Source of the DNA: Edaphovirga cremea | GTDB lineage: Bacteria; Pseudomonadota; Gammaproteobacteria; Enterobacterales; Enterobacteriaceae | Assembly: GCF_003332275.1 (NCBI RefSeq) | Contig: NZ_QOVA01000014.1 | Span: 1 to 64,000, forward strand | Length of the DNA: 64,000 nucleotides | Direction: 5' to 3' | In this document: positions 54,854 through 62,684 of the stretch, piece by piece | How the letters are laid out: each line of letters starts with the position of its first letter | How positions within the stretch are numbered: the stretch's first letter is position 1 | Position numbers and translations under genes: made by a program | The notes under the pieces: model-generated | The model's database searches: none | Told to the model about the DNA's origin: nothing | Seen by the model: only the letters and a program-made list of their open reading frames with translations

Positions 54854-56329
54854 TTATTCAAACTCGTTCCATGAACGGCCATCACGGGTAATCATTGCCA
54901 CCGAGGCCACTGGCCCCCAGGTGCCTGATTGGTAGGGCTTTGGTGCATCGTTATCGGCAGACCAGGCCTCAACAATAGAGTCAACCCACTTCCAGGCCTC
55001 TTCAACTTCATCACGACGAACAAACAGCGCCTGAATGCCACGCATGGTTTCAAGCAGCAGGCGTTCATAGGCATCGGCAATGTGCTGCTCATTGAACGTT
55101 TCAGAGAAACTGAGATCAAGCTTGGTGGTTTGCAAACGGTGTTTGTGCTCAAGACCCGGTACTTTATTCAGAACCTGAATATCAATGCCTTCATCAGGTT
55201 GCAAACGAATAGTTAACTTGTTCTGCGGTAACTGCTGATAAGAGTCGCGGAACAGATTCAGTGATGGATTTTTGAAGTAAACCACCACTTCTGAACATTT
55301 GGTTGGCAAACGCTTGCCGGTACGTAGATAGAAAGGTACACCAGCCCACTGCCAGTTATCGATATCCACGCGGATGGAAACAAAGGTTTCCGTGTTGCTG
55401 GATTTATTGGCACCCTCTTCATCCAGGTAGCCTGGCACTTTTTTACCCTGCACAAAACCCGCCGTGTATTGACCACGAACGGTCGTTTCACGCACGTTGG
55501 TGTGATCAATCCGGCGCAGTGAACGCAGAACTTTCACTTTCTCATCACGGATGCGGTCAGTCGTCAGATCGGCCGGTGGTGACATCGCGATCATCGTCAG
55601 AATTTGCAATAGATGGTTCTGAATCATGTCGCGCATCTGGCCCGCTTTATCAAAGTAGCCCCAACGCCCTTCAATCCCGACCTCTTCTGCGACGGTAATC
55701 TGCACATGATCAATGGTGCGGTTGTCCCAGTTGGTCGCAAACAGCGAGTTGGCAAAACGCAGTGCCAATAGATTGAGAACCGTTTCCTTACCGAGATAGT
55801 GGTCGATACGGTAAACCTGACATTCTTCAAAGAACTCCGCCACCTGATTATTAATCACCTGGGATGATTCGAGATCGGTTCCCAGCGGTTTTTCCATGAC
55901 CACGCGCGCAGGCTGTTTATTCAGCCCGGCCTCGCCCAACCCACGGCAGATCGCGCCAAAGGTATTTGGCGGCATGGCAAAATAGTTAATGGTGGTCCGT
56001 TTTTCCTGATCGAGCATATTGCCCAATCGTGAGAAATGTTCGCTGTCGTTGACATCAAGATTACAGAAGTCGAGGCGCGCACTGAGGGTTTTCCACAGCT
56101 CGGGGTCGATCTTTTCCTTCATGAAGGTATCAAGGGCTTCCTTAACCACCTTGGTGTACGACTCCTTATCCCACTCAGCACGACCCACACCAATAATTTT
56201 GGTATCTGGATGGATGTGACCGGCTTTTTCCAACTGGTATAGGGAAGGCAGCAGTTTCCGGCGCGCCAGATCGCCTTTGGCGCCGAAAATGACCAGGTCA
56301 CATGCCTGGGCTGTAGAGGTTACCGCCAT
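54854..56329 (-). CDS. zwf: Glucose-6-phosphate 1-dehydrogenase
   Basis: A 491-residue NADP-dependent first enzyme of the oxidative pentose phosphate pathway, the same length as in E. coli. NADP-binding GAKGDLARRKLLPSLY and the active-site RIDHYLGKE are clear. ATG 56329 is preferred over ATG 56335 because GAGGAG then lies 6 bases upstream. A HexR-type operator is in the leader, 25-39 bases before the start, and hexR is divergent. Confidence 0.98.
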   Translation of the reverse strand: MAVTSTAQACDLVIFGAKGDLARRKLLPSLYQLEKAGHIHPDTKIIGVGRAEWDKESYTKVVKEALDTFMKEKIDPELWKTLSARLDFCNLDVNDSEHFSRLGNMLDQEKRTTINYFAMPPNTFGAICRGLGEAGLNKQPARVVMEKPLGTDLESSQVINNQVAEFFEECQVYRIDHYLGKETVLNLLALRFANSLFATNWDNRTIDHVQITVAEEVGIEGRWGYFDKAGQMRDMIQNHLLQILTMIAMSPPADLTTDRIRDEKVKVLRSLRRIDHTNVRETTVRGQYTAGFVQGKKVPGYLDEEGANKSSNTETFVSIRVDIDNWQWAGVPFYLRTGKRLPTKCSEVVVYFKNPSLNLFRDSYQQLPQNKLTIRLQPDEGIDIQVLNKVPGLEHKHRLQTTKLDLSFSETFNEQHIADAYERLLLETMRGIQALFVRRDEVEEAWKWVDSIVEAWSADNDAPKPYQSGTWGPVASVAMITRDGRSWNEFE

Positions 56330-56353
56330 GTTCATCTCCTCGTTGCAGGATAT

Positions 56354-56368
56354 TGTAATTTTCTTACA
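56354..56368. promoter_or_regulatory. HexR operator before zwf
   Basis: TGTAATTTTCTTACA fits the HexR motif TGTAAT-N3-ATTACA with one mismatch. It lies just upstream of the zwf start. Confidence 0.75.
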
Positions 56369-56488
56369 TGAATAATGTACTCTGTTTAACACATACCCGT
56401 AAACCCGGTTTGATGATGTTGAAAACAGCCTGAAAATCAAACGCAACGACAGGTCGAACAAAAAGCGAACTCTCCGGCCCTTCTATCA

Positions 56489-56503
56489 TGTAATTTTCTA
56501 ACG
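56489..56503. promoter_or_regulatory. Second, weaker HexR-like site
   Basis: TGTAATTTTCTAACG agrees with the zwf operator at 12 of 15 positions. It is nearer the middle of the zwf-hexR gap and could support autoregulation. Confidence 0.4.
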
Positions 56504-56682
56504 TTTTTGGCATCTATTTACCATACTGAAAGTTAGACACAGCTCAAACTCTGGCGAAAAAAGCCAGAATTAGCGCGGACAGCCACTGCCAACGGTTTAC
56601 GGCACGTAGTATATTTTCATTAAACCGGTATTGATTTCCCCTTTGGTTGAAATCGACAAAACCCATGAGTGATCTTCGCATT

Positions 56683-57552
56683 ATGAATACGCTGGAAAAA
56701 ATCCAGACCCATCTGGAGCTCCTGAGCAAATCTGAACGCAAAGTCGCCGAAGTGATTCTCGCTTCCCCGCAAACCGCTATTCACTCCAGCATTGCCACCC
56801 TCGCCAGAATGGCGGATGTCAGTGAACCTACCGTTAATCGCTTCTGCCGTCGCCTTGATACCAAGGGTTTTCCAGATTTCAAGTTGCACCTGGCGCAAAG
56901 TCTGGCTAACGGCACACCTTATGTTAACCGTAATGTTGAAGAAGAAGACAGCGTGGACGCTTACACCCACAAAATCTTTGAATCGGTGATGGCCAGTCTC
57001 GATCAGGTCAAGGCAACGTTGGATATCCCCTCCATCAACCGCGCGGTCGATCTCCTGACCCAGGCGAAAAAAATCTCCTTCTTTGGTTTGGGTGCTTCTG
57101 CGGCAGTTGCCCATGACGCGATGAATAAATTTTTTCGCTTTAACATTCCTATCGTCTATTTCGATGATATTGTCATGCAGCGCATGAGTTGTATGAATTC
57201 CGGCGAAGGGGACGTGGTAGTGTTGATTTCCCATACGGGCCGCACCAAGAATCTGGTCGAGCTGGCGCATTTGGCGCGGGAAAATGACGCTACCGTGATC
57301 GCAATTACGTCCCGGGATACGCCACTGGCGCAGGAAGCTACCCTGTCCCTGCTGCTGGATGTGCCGGAAGACACCGATGTCTATATGCCCATGGTGTCGC
57401 GAATTGCCCAACTTACGCTGATTGATGTACTGGCAACCGGATTTACTTTGCGCCGGGGCGCAAAATTCAGAGATAACTTGAAGCGGGTCAAAGAAGCGTT
57501 GAGGGAATCCCGGTTTGATAAGGGAGTCATTTCTTCAGGACGCTTTGAGTAA
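56683..57552 (+). CDS. hexR: Central carbon regulator HexR (RpiR family)
   Basis: A 289-residue regulator. The N-terminal HTH_6 domain is at about 5-75 (SSIATLARMADVSEPTVNRFCRRL) and the SIS domain at about 120-250 (FFGLGASAAVAHDAMNKFFRF, VLISHTGRTKNLVELA) binds KDPG. It controls zwf, the Entner-Doudoroff genes and parts of glycolysis in gamma-proteobacteria. ATG 56683 gives the E. coli-like MNTLEKIQ; ATG 56665 (MSDLRIMN) is an alternative. KDPG would be made here mainly from KDG, since edd is not in the cluster. Confidence 0.95.
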   Translation: MNTLEKIQTHLELLSKSERKVAEVILASPQTAIHSSIATLARMADVSEPTVNRFCRRLDTKGFPDFKLHLAQSLANGTPYVNRNVEEEDSVDAYTHKIFESVMASLDQVKATLDIPSINRAVDLLTQAKKISFFGLGASAAVAHDAMNKFFRFNIPIVYFDDIVMQRMSCMNSGEGDVVVLISHTGRTKNLVELAHLARENDATVIAITSRDTPLAQEATLSLLLDVPEDTDVYMPMVSRIAQLTLIDVLATGFTLRRGAKFRDNLKRVKEALRESRFDKGVISSGRFE

Positions 57553-57668
57553 CGCATTAACGGAACAAAAAATGCGGTACAGGTGCCGATAAGCGCACCT
57601 GCTTAGGCAAGCAGAATATTCGCAGGAGAAATGACGCTCATGCGGGTAAACACGGTGAAACTTTTTTG

Positions 57669-57682
57669 TTGTAAAGTTACAA
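57669..57682. promoter_or_regulatory. HexR-like palindrome before pykA
   Basis: TTGTAA-AG-TTACAA lies 68-81 bases before pykA. It has the same form and spacer length as the gapA palindrome. Confidence 0.45.
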
Positions 57683-57749
57683 TTCACAGCATGGTTTCGT
57701 TACCCTCGTTTTAGCAACACCAATGCTTCACAAGTCAACGGAGTAATAC

Positions 57750-59192
57750 ATGTCCAGACGGCTCAGAAGAACCAAGATTGTTACCACCTTGGGTCCGGCT
57801 ACAGATCGCGACAATAATCTGGAAAAAATTATTGCCGCAGGCGCCAACGTCGTGCGCCTCAACTTTTCTCACGGTACTGCGGAAGATCAGATTTTACGTG
57901 CCAATAAAGTGCGCGAAATTGCTGCCAAACTCGGCAGGCACGTCGCCATCCTTGGCGATCTGCAAGGGCCGAAGATTCGGGTTTCTACCTTCAAGGAAGG
58001 TAAAATTTTCCTTAACGTCGGCGATAAATTCGTACTGGACGCCAATTTGTCGAAAGGCGAAGGCGATAAAGAGAAAGTGGGCATCGACTATAAGGGTTTG
58101 CCTGCGGATGTGGTTCCCGGCGATGTGCTGCTTCTCGACGATGGCCGTGTTCAGCTGAAAATAATCGAAGTTCAGGGGATGAAAGTCTTCACAGAAGTGA
58201 CCGTTGGTGGCCCGTTGTCCAACAACAAAGGCATCAATAAACTGGGTGGGGGTCTCTCTGCCGAAGCCCTGACGGAAAAAGATAAAGCCGACATCATTAC
58301 CGCCGCGAAAATTGGCGTTGACTATCTGGCGATCTCTTTCCCGCGTACCGGCGAAGATTTGCATTATGCCCGTCGTCTGGCGCGTGATGCTGGCTGTAAT
58401 GCCAAGATTGTTGCCAAGGTCGAACGTGCTGAAGCCGTGGCGTCTGACGAAGCAATGGATGACATCATTCTCGCGTCTGACGTGGTGATGGTTGCCCGTG
58501 GTGACCTGGGTGTTGAGATTGGTGACCCGGAACTGGTCGGTATCCAGAAGAAACTGATTCGTCGTGCACGTAAACTTAACCGTGCAGTGATCACCGCGAC
58601 CCAGATGATGGAGTCGATGATCACCAACCCAATGCCAACCCGTGCTGAAGTCATGGACGTTGCCAACGCCGTACTGGATGGTACGGATGCGGTGATGCTG
58701 TCAGCGGAAACTGCTGCTGGGCAATATCCGGCTGAAACGGTCGCAGCCATGGCGCGTGTGTGCCTTGGCGCTGAAAAGATCCCCAGCATAAATGTGTCCA
58801 AACATCGCCTCGATGCGGAGTTCGACAACATCGAAGAAGCGATCGCCATGTCAACGATGTATGCGGCAAACCACCTGAAAGGGGTCACCGCCATTATCTC
58901 CATGACTGAGTCTGGCCGCACTGCCCTGATGATGTCCCGCATCAGTTCTGGCCTGCCTATTTTCGCCATGTCTCGCCATGAACATACGTTGAATCTGACA
59001 GCCCTCTACCGTGGCGTCACCCCAGTCTCTTATGACGGTCACGGCGAAGGTGTTTCGGCTGCCGCAGAAGCGGTCAACTTGCTGCGCGACAAAGGTTTCC
59101 TGGTTTCAGGCGATCTGGTTCTGGTTACGCAGGGTGACATCATGAGTACGGTAGGTACCACAAATACCTGTCGTATCTTGCGAGTGGAATAA
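57750..59192 (+). CDS. pykA: Pyruvate kinase II
   Basis: A 480-residue glycolytic enzyme of the AMP/sugar-phosphate-activated type, the same length as E. coli PykA. Active-site blocks are [19 protein letters not shown] and [11 protein letters not shown], plus the [19 protein letters not shown] helix. The C-terminal allosteric domain ends [15 protein letters not shown]. It is followed by a strong terminator. In most enterobacteria lpxM lies beyond; here the siderophore operon does. Confidence 0.98.
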   Translation: MSRRLRRTKIVTTLGPATDRDNNLEKIIAAGANVVRLNFSHGTAEDQILRANKVREIAAKLGRHVAILGDLQGPKIRVSTFKEGKIFLNVGDKFVLDANLSKGEGDKEKVGIDYKGLPADVVPGDVLLLDDGRVQLKIIEVQGMKVFTEVTVGGPLSNNKGINKLGGGLSAEALTEKDKADIITAAKIGVDYLAISFPRTGEDLHYARRLARDAGCNAKIVAKVERAEAVASDEAMDDIILASDVVMVARGDLGVEIGDPELVGIQKKLIRRARKLNRAVITATQMMESMITNPMPTRAEVMDVANAVLDGTDAVMLSAETAAGQYPAETVAAMARVCLGAEKIPSINVSKHRLDAEFDNIEEAIAMSTMYAANHLKGVTAIISMTESGRTALMMSRISSGLPIFAMSRHEHTLNLTALYRGVTPVSYDGHGEGVSAAAEAVNLLRDKGFLVSGDLVLVTQGDIMSTVGTTNTCRILRVE

Positions 59193-59246
59193 AGAACGCG
59201 TGTAGAGTAAATAACCGTCACAGCGATTGTTATTTACAAAAAATTC

Positions 59247-59273
59247 AGGCCAGCATAATTGCTGGCCTTTTTT
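59247..59273 (+). terminator. pykA terminator
   Basis: AGGCCAGCA (59247-59255) pairs with TGCTGGCCT (59260-59268), followed by T to 59273. Confidence 0.92.
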
Positions 59274-59489
59274 ATTCCTTTATTTTAATACTGGTATTCC
59301 CTGTTTTATCTTCAATTGAACAAGTCACGCAGGTTATTGTTTTAATTATTTTCAGCATAGCCTTATCATTATTAATGAATTATATAACTGAAAAAGTATT
59401 TTAATTTACTTTTTAGAAACCATTATCACTATAGAAAACAGATCTCTCCGATTGCAGAAATGGAAGCATAATAAAACCCCAGGTTAAAA

Positions 59490-59505
59490 CGTGATTCAAA
59501 TCACA
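59490..59505. promoter_or_regulatory. CRP-like site upstream of dfoJ
   Basis: CGTGA-TTCAAA-TCACA matches the CRP consensus in 9 of 10 half-site positions. It lies about 90 bases before the predicted transcription start. Confidence 0.55.
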
Positions 59506-59552
59506 TTTATCAGCTGCAAATTGATTAATGCAACTTAACTTCATTCAAGATA

Positions 59553-59580
59553 TTGAATGATAATGATTTGCATTTATAAT
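59553..59580 (+). promoter_or_regulatory. Sigma70 promoter of the dfo operon with embedded Fur box
   Basis: The -35 TTGAAT (59553-59558) and the -10 TATAAT (59575-59580) are separated by 16 bases. The spacer holds TGATAATGATTTGCA (59558-59572), which matches the 7-1-7 Fur motif at 12 of 14 positions. Iron-bound Fur would block RNA polymerase. The leader before dfoJ is then about 240 bases and contains a small stem (CGTCTA/TAGACG at 59702-59719). Confidence 0.78.
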
Positions 59581-59824
59581 AAATCCGTAACAGTGAACAT
59601 CTAATCATTCATCATAAAGACTAACATGCAGAATTTAATGTGGCATATTTGATATAATTGAACATAAAAAAAGCAAGGATGCTCTCTTAACGCCCTTTCC
59701 ACGTCTACTCGAATAGACGGGACGACTCGATACCCATTAACACGTCTGATGATTTCAGAGGAAGCGTTGTGTCTAAAAGTTACGTTTGAAATTCATCAAT
59801 CAATTAAATAAGGCATTCATCACC

Positions 59825-61375
59825 ATGCATTCATTATGGCATTCCTCAGCAGCAGAAAAAATCTCGGAAATTGAGCACGACAATGAGACCACCCGCGCTA
59901 TTTTCAATCAACATAGCACCGAACTCTGGCAAGAGTATATTGAAAAAGGGATGTCTGTTATTAAGCAGCGAATTACCACCCAGGAGAAACCTTTCTCTGG
60001 GATTTTACCTGCGGAATTGGCAGCTCAATTCAAGCACGTTGATTTGACCCAGCCCCTGTTTAATATTGACCGGGTATTGGAGGAATTGGATCAACTCTAT
60101 CTGCGTGATGCAGTCTATTTCCATCATCCGAAATATCTGGCACATCTCAACTGCCCTACCGTGCTGCCAGCCCAGTTGGCCGAACTCTTCATCAGCGCAA
60201 TCAATTCTTCCGTTGATACCTGGGATCAAAGTGCGGGTGCAACGCTGATCGAACAAAAAGTCATTGACTGGACACTGAATGAAATCAAACTCGGCGCCGA
60301 TGCTGATGGCATCTTTACCAGTGGCGGAACGCAGTCGAATCTGATGGCGATGCTGCTGGCTCGCGACAGTTACTGTAAACGCACCTATCGCGATCATAAT
60401 ATCAAGTATCAGGGATTACCGGGTGATGCCAATCGTTGGCGGATATTCACCTCTCAGGTCAGTCATTTCAGTATTCAAAAATCAGCCGCGTTGCTCGGGT
60501 TGGGGTATGACGCAGTAATTCCTGTTGCGTGTGACAACGCATTCCGCATGGATGTCACGGCATTGAATGACGAAATCGAGCGCTGTCGGGCAGCAAACCT
60601 GATACCTATCGCCATCGTGGCAACCGCAGGTACCACAGATTTTGGCAGTATCGATCCACTTAGTGAGATCGCGCATATTTGCCAGCAAAATAATATCTGG
60701 ATGCACGTTGATGCGGCATATGGTTGCGGTCTATTGATCTCCCTGCAACACAAAGCGCGGATTGCCGGGATTGAGCATGCGGATTCCGTCACGGTCGACT
60801 ATCACAAATCATTTTTCCAACCCGTCAGTTGCGGTGCCTTTTTCGTGCGGAACAATTGCCATCTGGAGCACGTTACCTGTCATGCCGATTACCTGAATCC
60901 GCTCAGTGCCAAACTTGAAGGCACGCCAAATCTGGTGAATAAAAGCATTCAAACCACCAAACGTTTTGATGCACTGAAAATGTGGCTGACGCTACGCCTG
61001 ATGGGTCAGCAGCAATTAGGTGCAGCGTTTGACACCCTGCTCAATCTGGCCGGGCAGACCCATCAGCGGCTGTCACAACATCCCCTGATCGATGTATTGC
61101 ATCAGCCGGAGCTAAGTACCCAGGTATTCCGCTTTGTGCCTAAGCAGTTACTGTCAGACGAAAAAGTCGATGCGATTAATGCTGAAATCCGCAAATTAAT
61201 CTTCAGGGAAGGAAATGCCGTCATTGCCGGAACAAAATTCAATCAGCAGCAGTACCTGAAATTCACTCTGCTCAATCCAGCCACCACTCTGGCTGAAATC
61301 GAAGAAGTCATCGATCTGATCGTCCATTACGGACAGAAACTGACTGCCTCTTATCTCAACGCCGCCAATCAATAA
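59825..61375 (+). CDS. dfoJ: PLP-dependent lysine/diamine decarboxylase DfoJ
   Basis: A 516-residue group II decarboxylase. The PLP lysine is Lys328 in VDYHKSFFQP; TSGGTQSNLMAMLLARDSYC and HVDAAYGCGLL are further cofactor-site blocks. In desferrioxamine pathways it decarboxylates lysine to cadaverine. It is the first gene of dfoJAC. ATG 59825 is chosen, though its Shine-Dalgarno match is weak. A TTG 13 codons upstream keeps the same frame, and GAGGAA (59758-59763) serves a short leader frame instead. The pathway role follows from the operon, not from this gene alone. Confidence 0.87.
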   Translation: MHSLWHSSAAEKISEIEHDNETTRAIFNQHSTELWQEYIEKGMSVIKQRITTQEKPFSGILPAELAAQFKHVDLTQPLFNIDRVLEELDQLYLRDAVYFHHPKYLAHLNCPTVLPAQLAELFISAINSSVDTWDQSAGATLIEQKVIDWTLNEIKLGADADGIFTSGGTQSNLMAMLLARDSYCKRTYRDHNIKYQGLPGDANRWRIFTSQVSHFSIQKSAALLGLGYDAVIPVACDNAFRMDVTALNDEIERCRAANLIPIAIVATAGTTDFGSIDPLSEIAHICQQNNIWMHVDAAYGCGLLISLQHKARIAGIEHADSVTVDYHKSFFQPVSCGAFFVRNNCHLEHVTCHADYLNPLSAKLEGTPNLVNKSIQTTKRFDALKMWLTLRLMGQQQLGAAFDTLLNLAGQTHQRLSQHPLIDVLHQPELSTQVFRFVPKQLLSDEKVDAINAEIRKLIFREGNAVIAGTKFNQQQYLKFTLLNPATTLAEIEEVIDLIVHYGQKLTASYLNAANQ

Positions 61376-61391
61376 TTTCCCGGATATTGCC

Positions 61392-62684
61392 ATGAACAGC
61401 AAAACATACGACTTTATCGCCATAGGTATCGGCCCATTTAATTTGGGTCTCGCCTGCCTGACCGCCCCCATTCAGGAACTCGATGGGTTATTCCTCGATC
61501 AGAATGAACGCTTCGACTGGCATACCGGCATGATGCTGGAAAGCGCCATGCTGCAAACCCCGTTCATGGCTGATCTGGTCACGCTGGCCGATCCCACCAG
61601 CCCGTATAGTTTTCTGAACTATCTGAAGCAAAAGGGAAAACTCTACTCTTTCTATATTCGTGAAAACTTCTTCATGATGCGCAAAGAGTTTAATCAATAT
61701 TGCCAGTGGGCCAGCGAAACGCTGCCTAATCTTCAATTCAGCACCCGCGTCGAATACATCAGTTACAGCGATGCGCACCAGTATTATCAAGTGCATTGCC
61801 GGAATACCCGCAGTGGGGATCCGCAGATTTACAATACGCGCCGACTGATTCTCGGCACCGGCCCGTCTCCCTGGGTTCCGCCTTGCAGCCGAAAACTGGC
61901 CGAAAAAGTGCAGCACTCGTCAACCTATCTGCAACATAAAGACCAATTGCAGCGCACACGCTCTATTACCGTTTTGGGCAGCGGACAGAGCGCCGCCGAG
62001 ATCTATTACGATCTGCTGTCGGATATCGATAAGCACGGTTATCAACTGAACTGGATCACCCGTGCGCCGCGTTTCTACCCGCTGGAATACAGCAAACTGA
62101 CGCTGGAAATGACCTCACCAGAGTACATCGACTATTTCCACCAATTGCCAACGGAAAAGCGTAATCAACTGAATCGCGAGCAAAAAGGATTATACAAAGG
62201 CATCAATATCAGCTTGATCAATGATATTTACGACCTGATGTATACCAAGCAATTGGATGGTGAATTAGACGTCAATCTCTACACCCATTCCGAGTTGACC
62301 GATCTGACGTCAAAACACGGTGAACTGGAAATGACGCTGATTCAGCAGGAACAGCAACAGCGCTATGTTCACCGCACCGAGTCGCTGATACTCGCCACGG
62401 GTTATAGCTACCAGCCGCCCTCTTTTCTGGAAGGCATCAGTTCGCGTATTCAGTGGGATGAAAATGGTCGTTACGATGTAAAACGAAACTACAGCATTGA
62501 CGCGCATAACCAGATTTTCGTGCAGAACGCCGAACTTCACACCCACGGTTTTGTCACGCCGGACTTGGGCATGGCCTGTTACCGAAACAGCACCATCATT
62601 CGGGAAATGCTCGGTTATGCCGTCTATCCCATTGAAGAAAAAATCGCGTTTCAGACATTCTGCGCCATGGGGCTCAATTCATGA
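61392..62684 (+). CDS. dfoA: Cadaverine N-hydroxylase DfoA (IucD/SidA-type)
   Basis: A 430-residue flavin-dependent N-monooxygenase. The FAD motif GIGPFNLGLA is at 12-21, the NADPH motif VLGSGQSAAEIYYDLL is mid-protein, and the LATGYSYQPPSF (ATG) block is near the C-terminus. It would hydroxylate the amine made by DfoJ. The stop overlaps the dfoC start by 4 bases (ATGA). Lysine- and ornithine-acting relatives look alike, so substrate choice rests on the neighbouring genes. Confidence 0.9.
   Translation: MNSKTYDFIAIGIGPFNLGLACLTAPIQELDGLFLDQNERFDWHTGMMLESAMLQTPFMADLVTLADPTSPYSFLNYLKQKGKLYSFYIRENFFMMRKEFNQYCQWASETLPNLQFSTRVEYISYSDAHQYYQVHCRNTRSGDPQIYNTRRLILGTGPSPWVPPCSRKLAEKVQHSSTYLQHKDQLQRTRSITVLGSGQSAAEIYYDLLSDIDKHGYQLNWITRAPRFYPLEYSKLTLEMTSPEYIDYFHQLPTEKRNQLNREQKGLYKGINISLINDIYDLMYTKQLDGELDVNLYTHSELTDLTSKHGELEMTLIQQEQQQRYVHRTESLILATGYSYQPPSFLEGISSRIQWDENGRYDVKRNYSIDAHNQIFVQNAELHTHGFVTPDLGMACYRNSTIIREMLGYAVYPIEEKIAFQTFCAMGLNS

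Noticed and set aside
58364-58969. 201-codon minus-strand frame inside pykA
   Set aside because: Shadow of a highly biased gene; the serine- and alanine-rich product has no recognisable domain.
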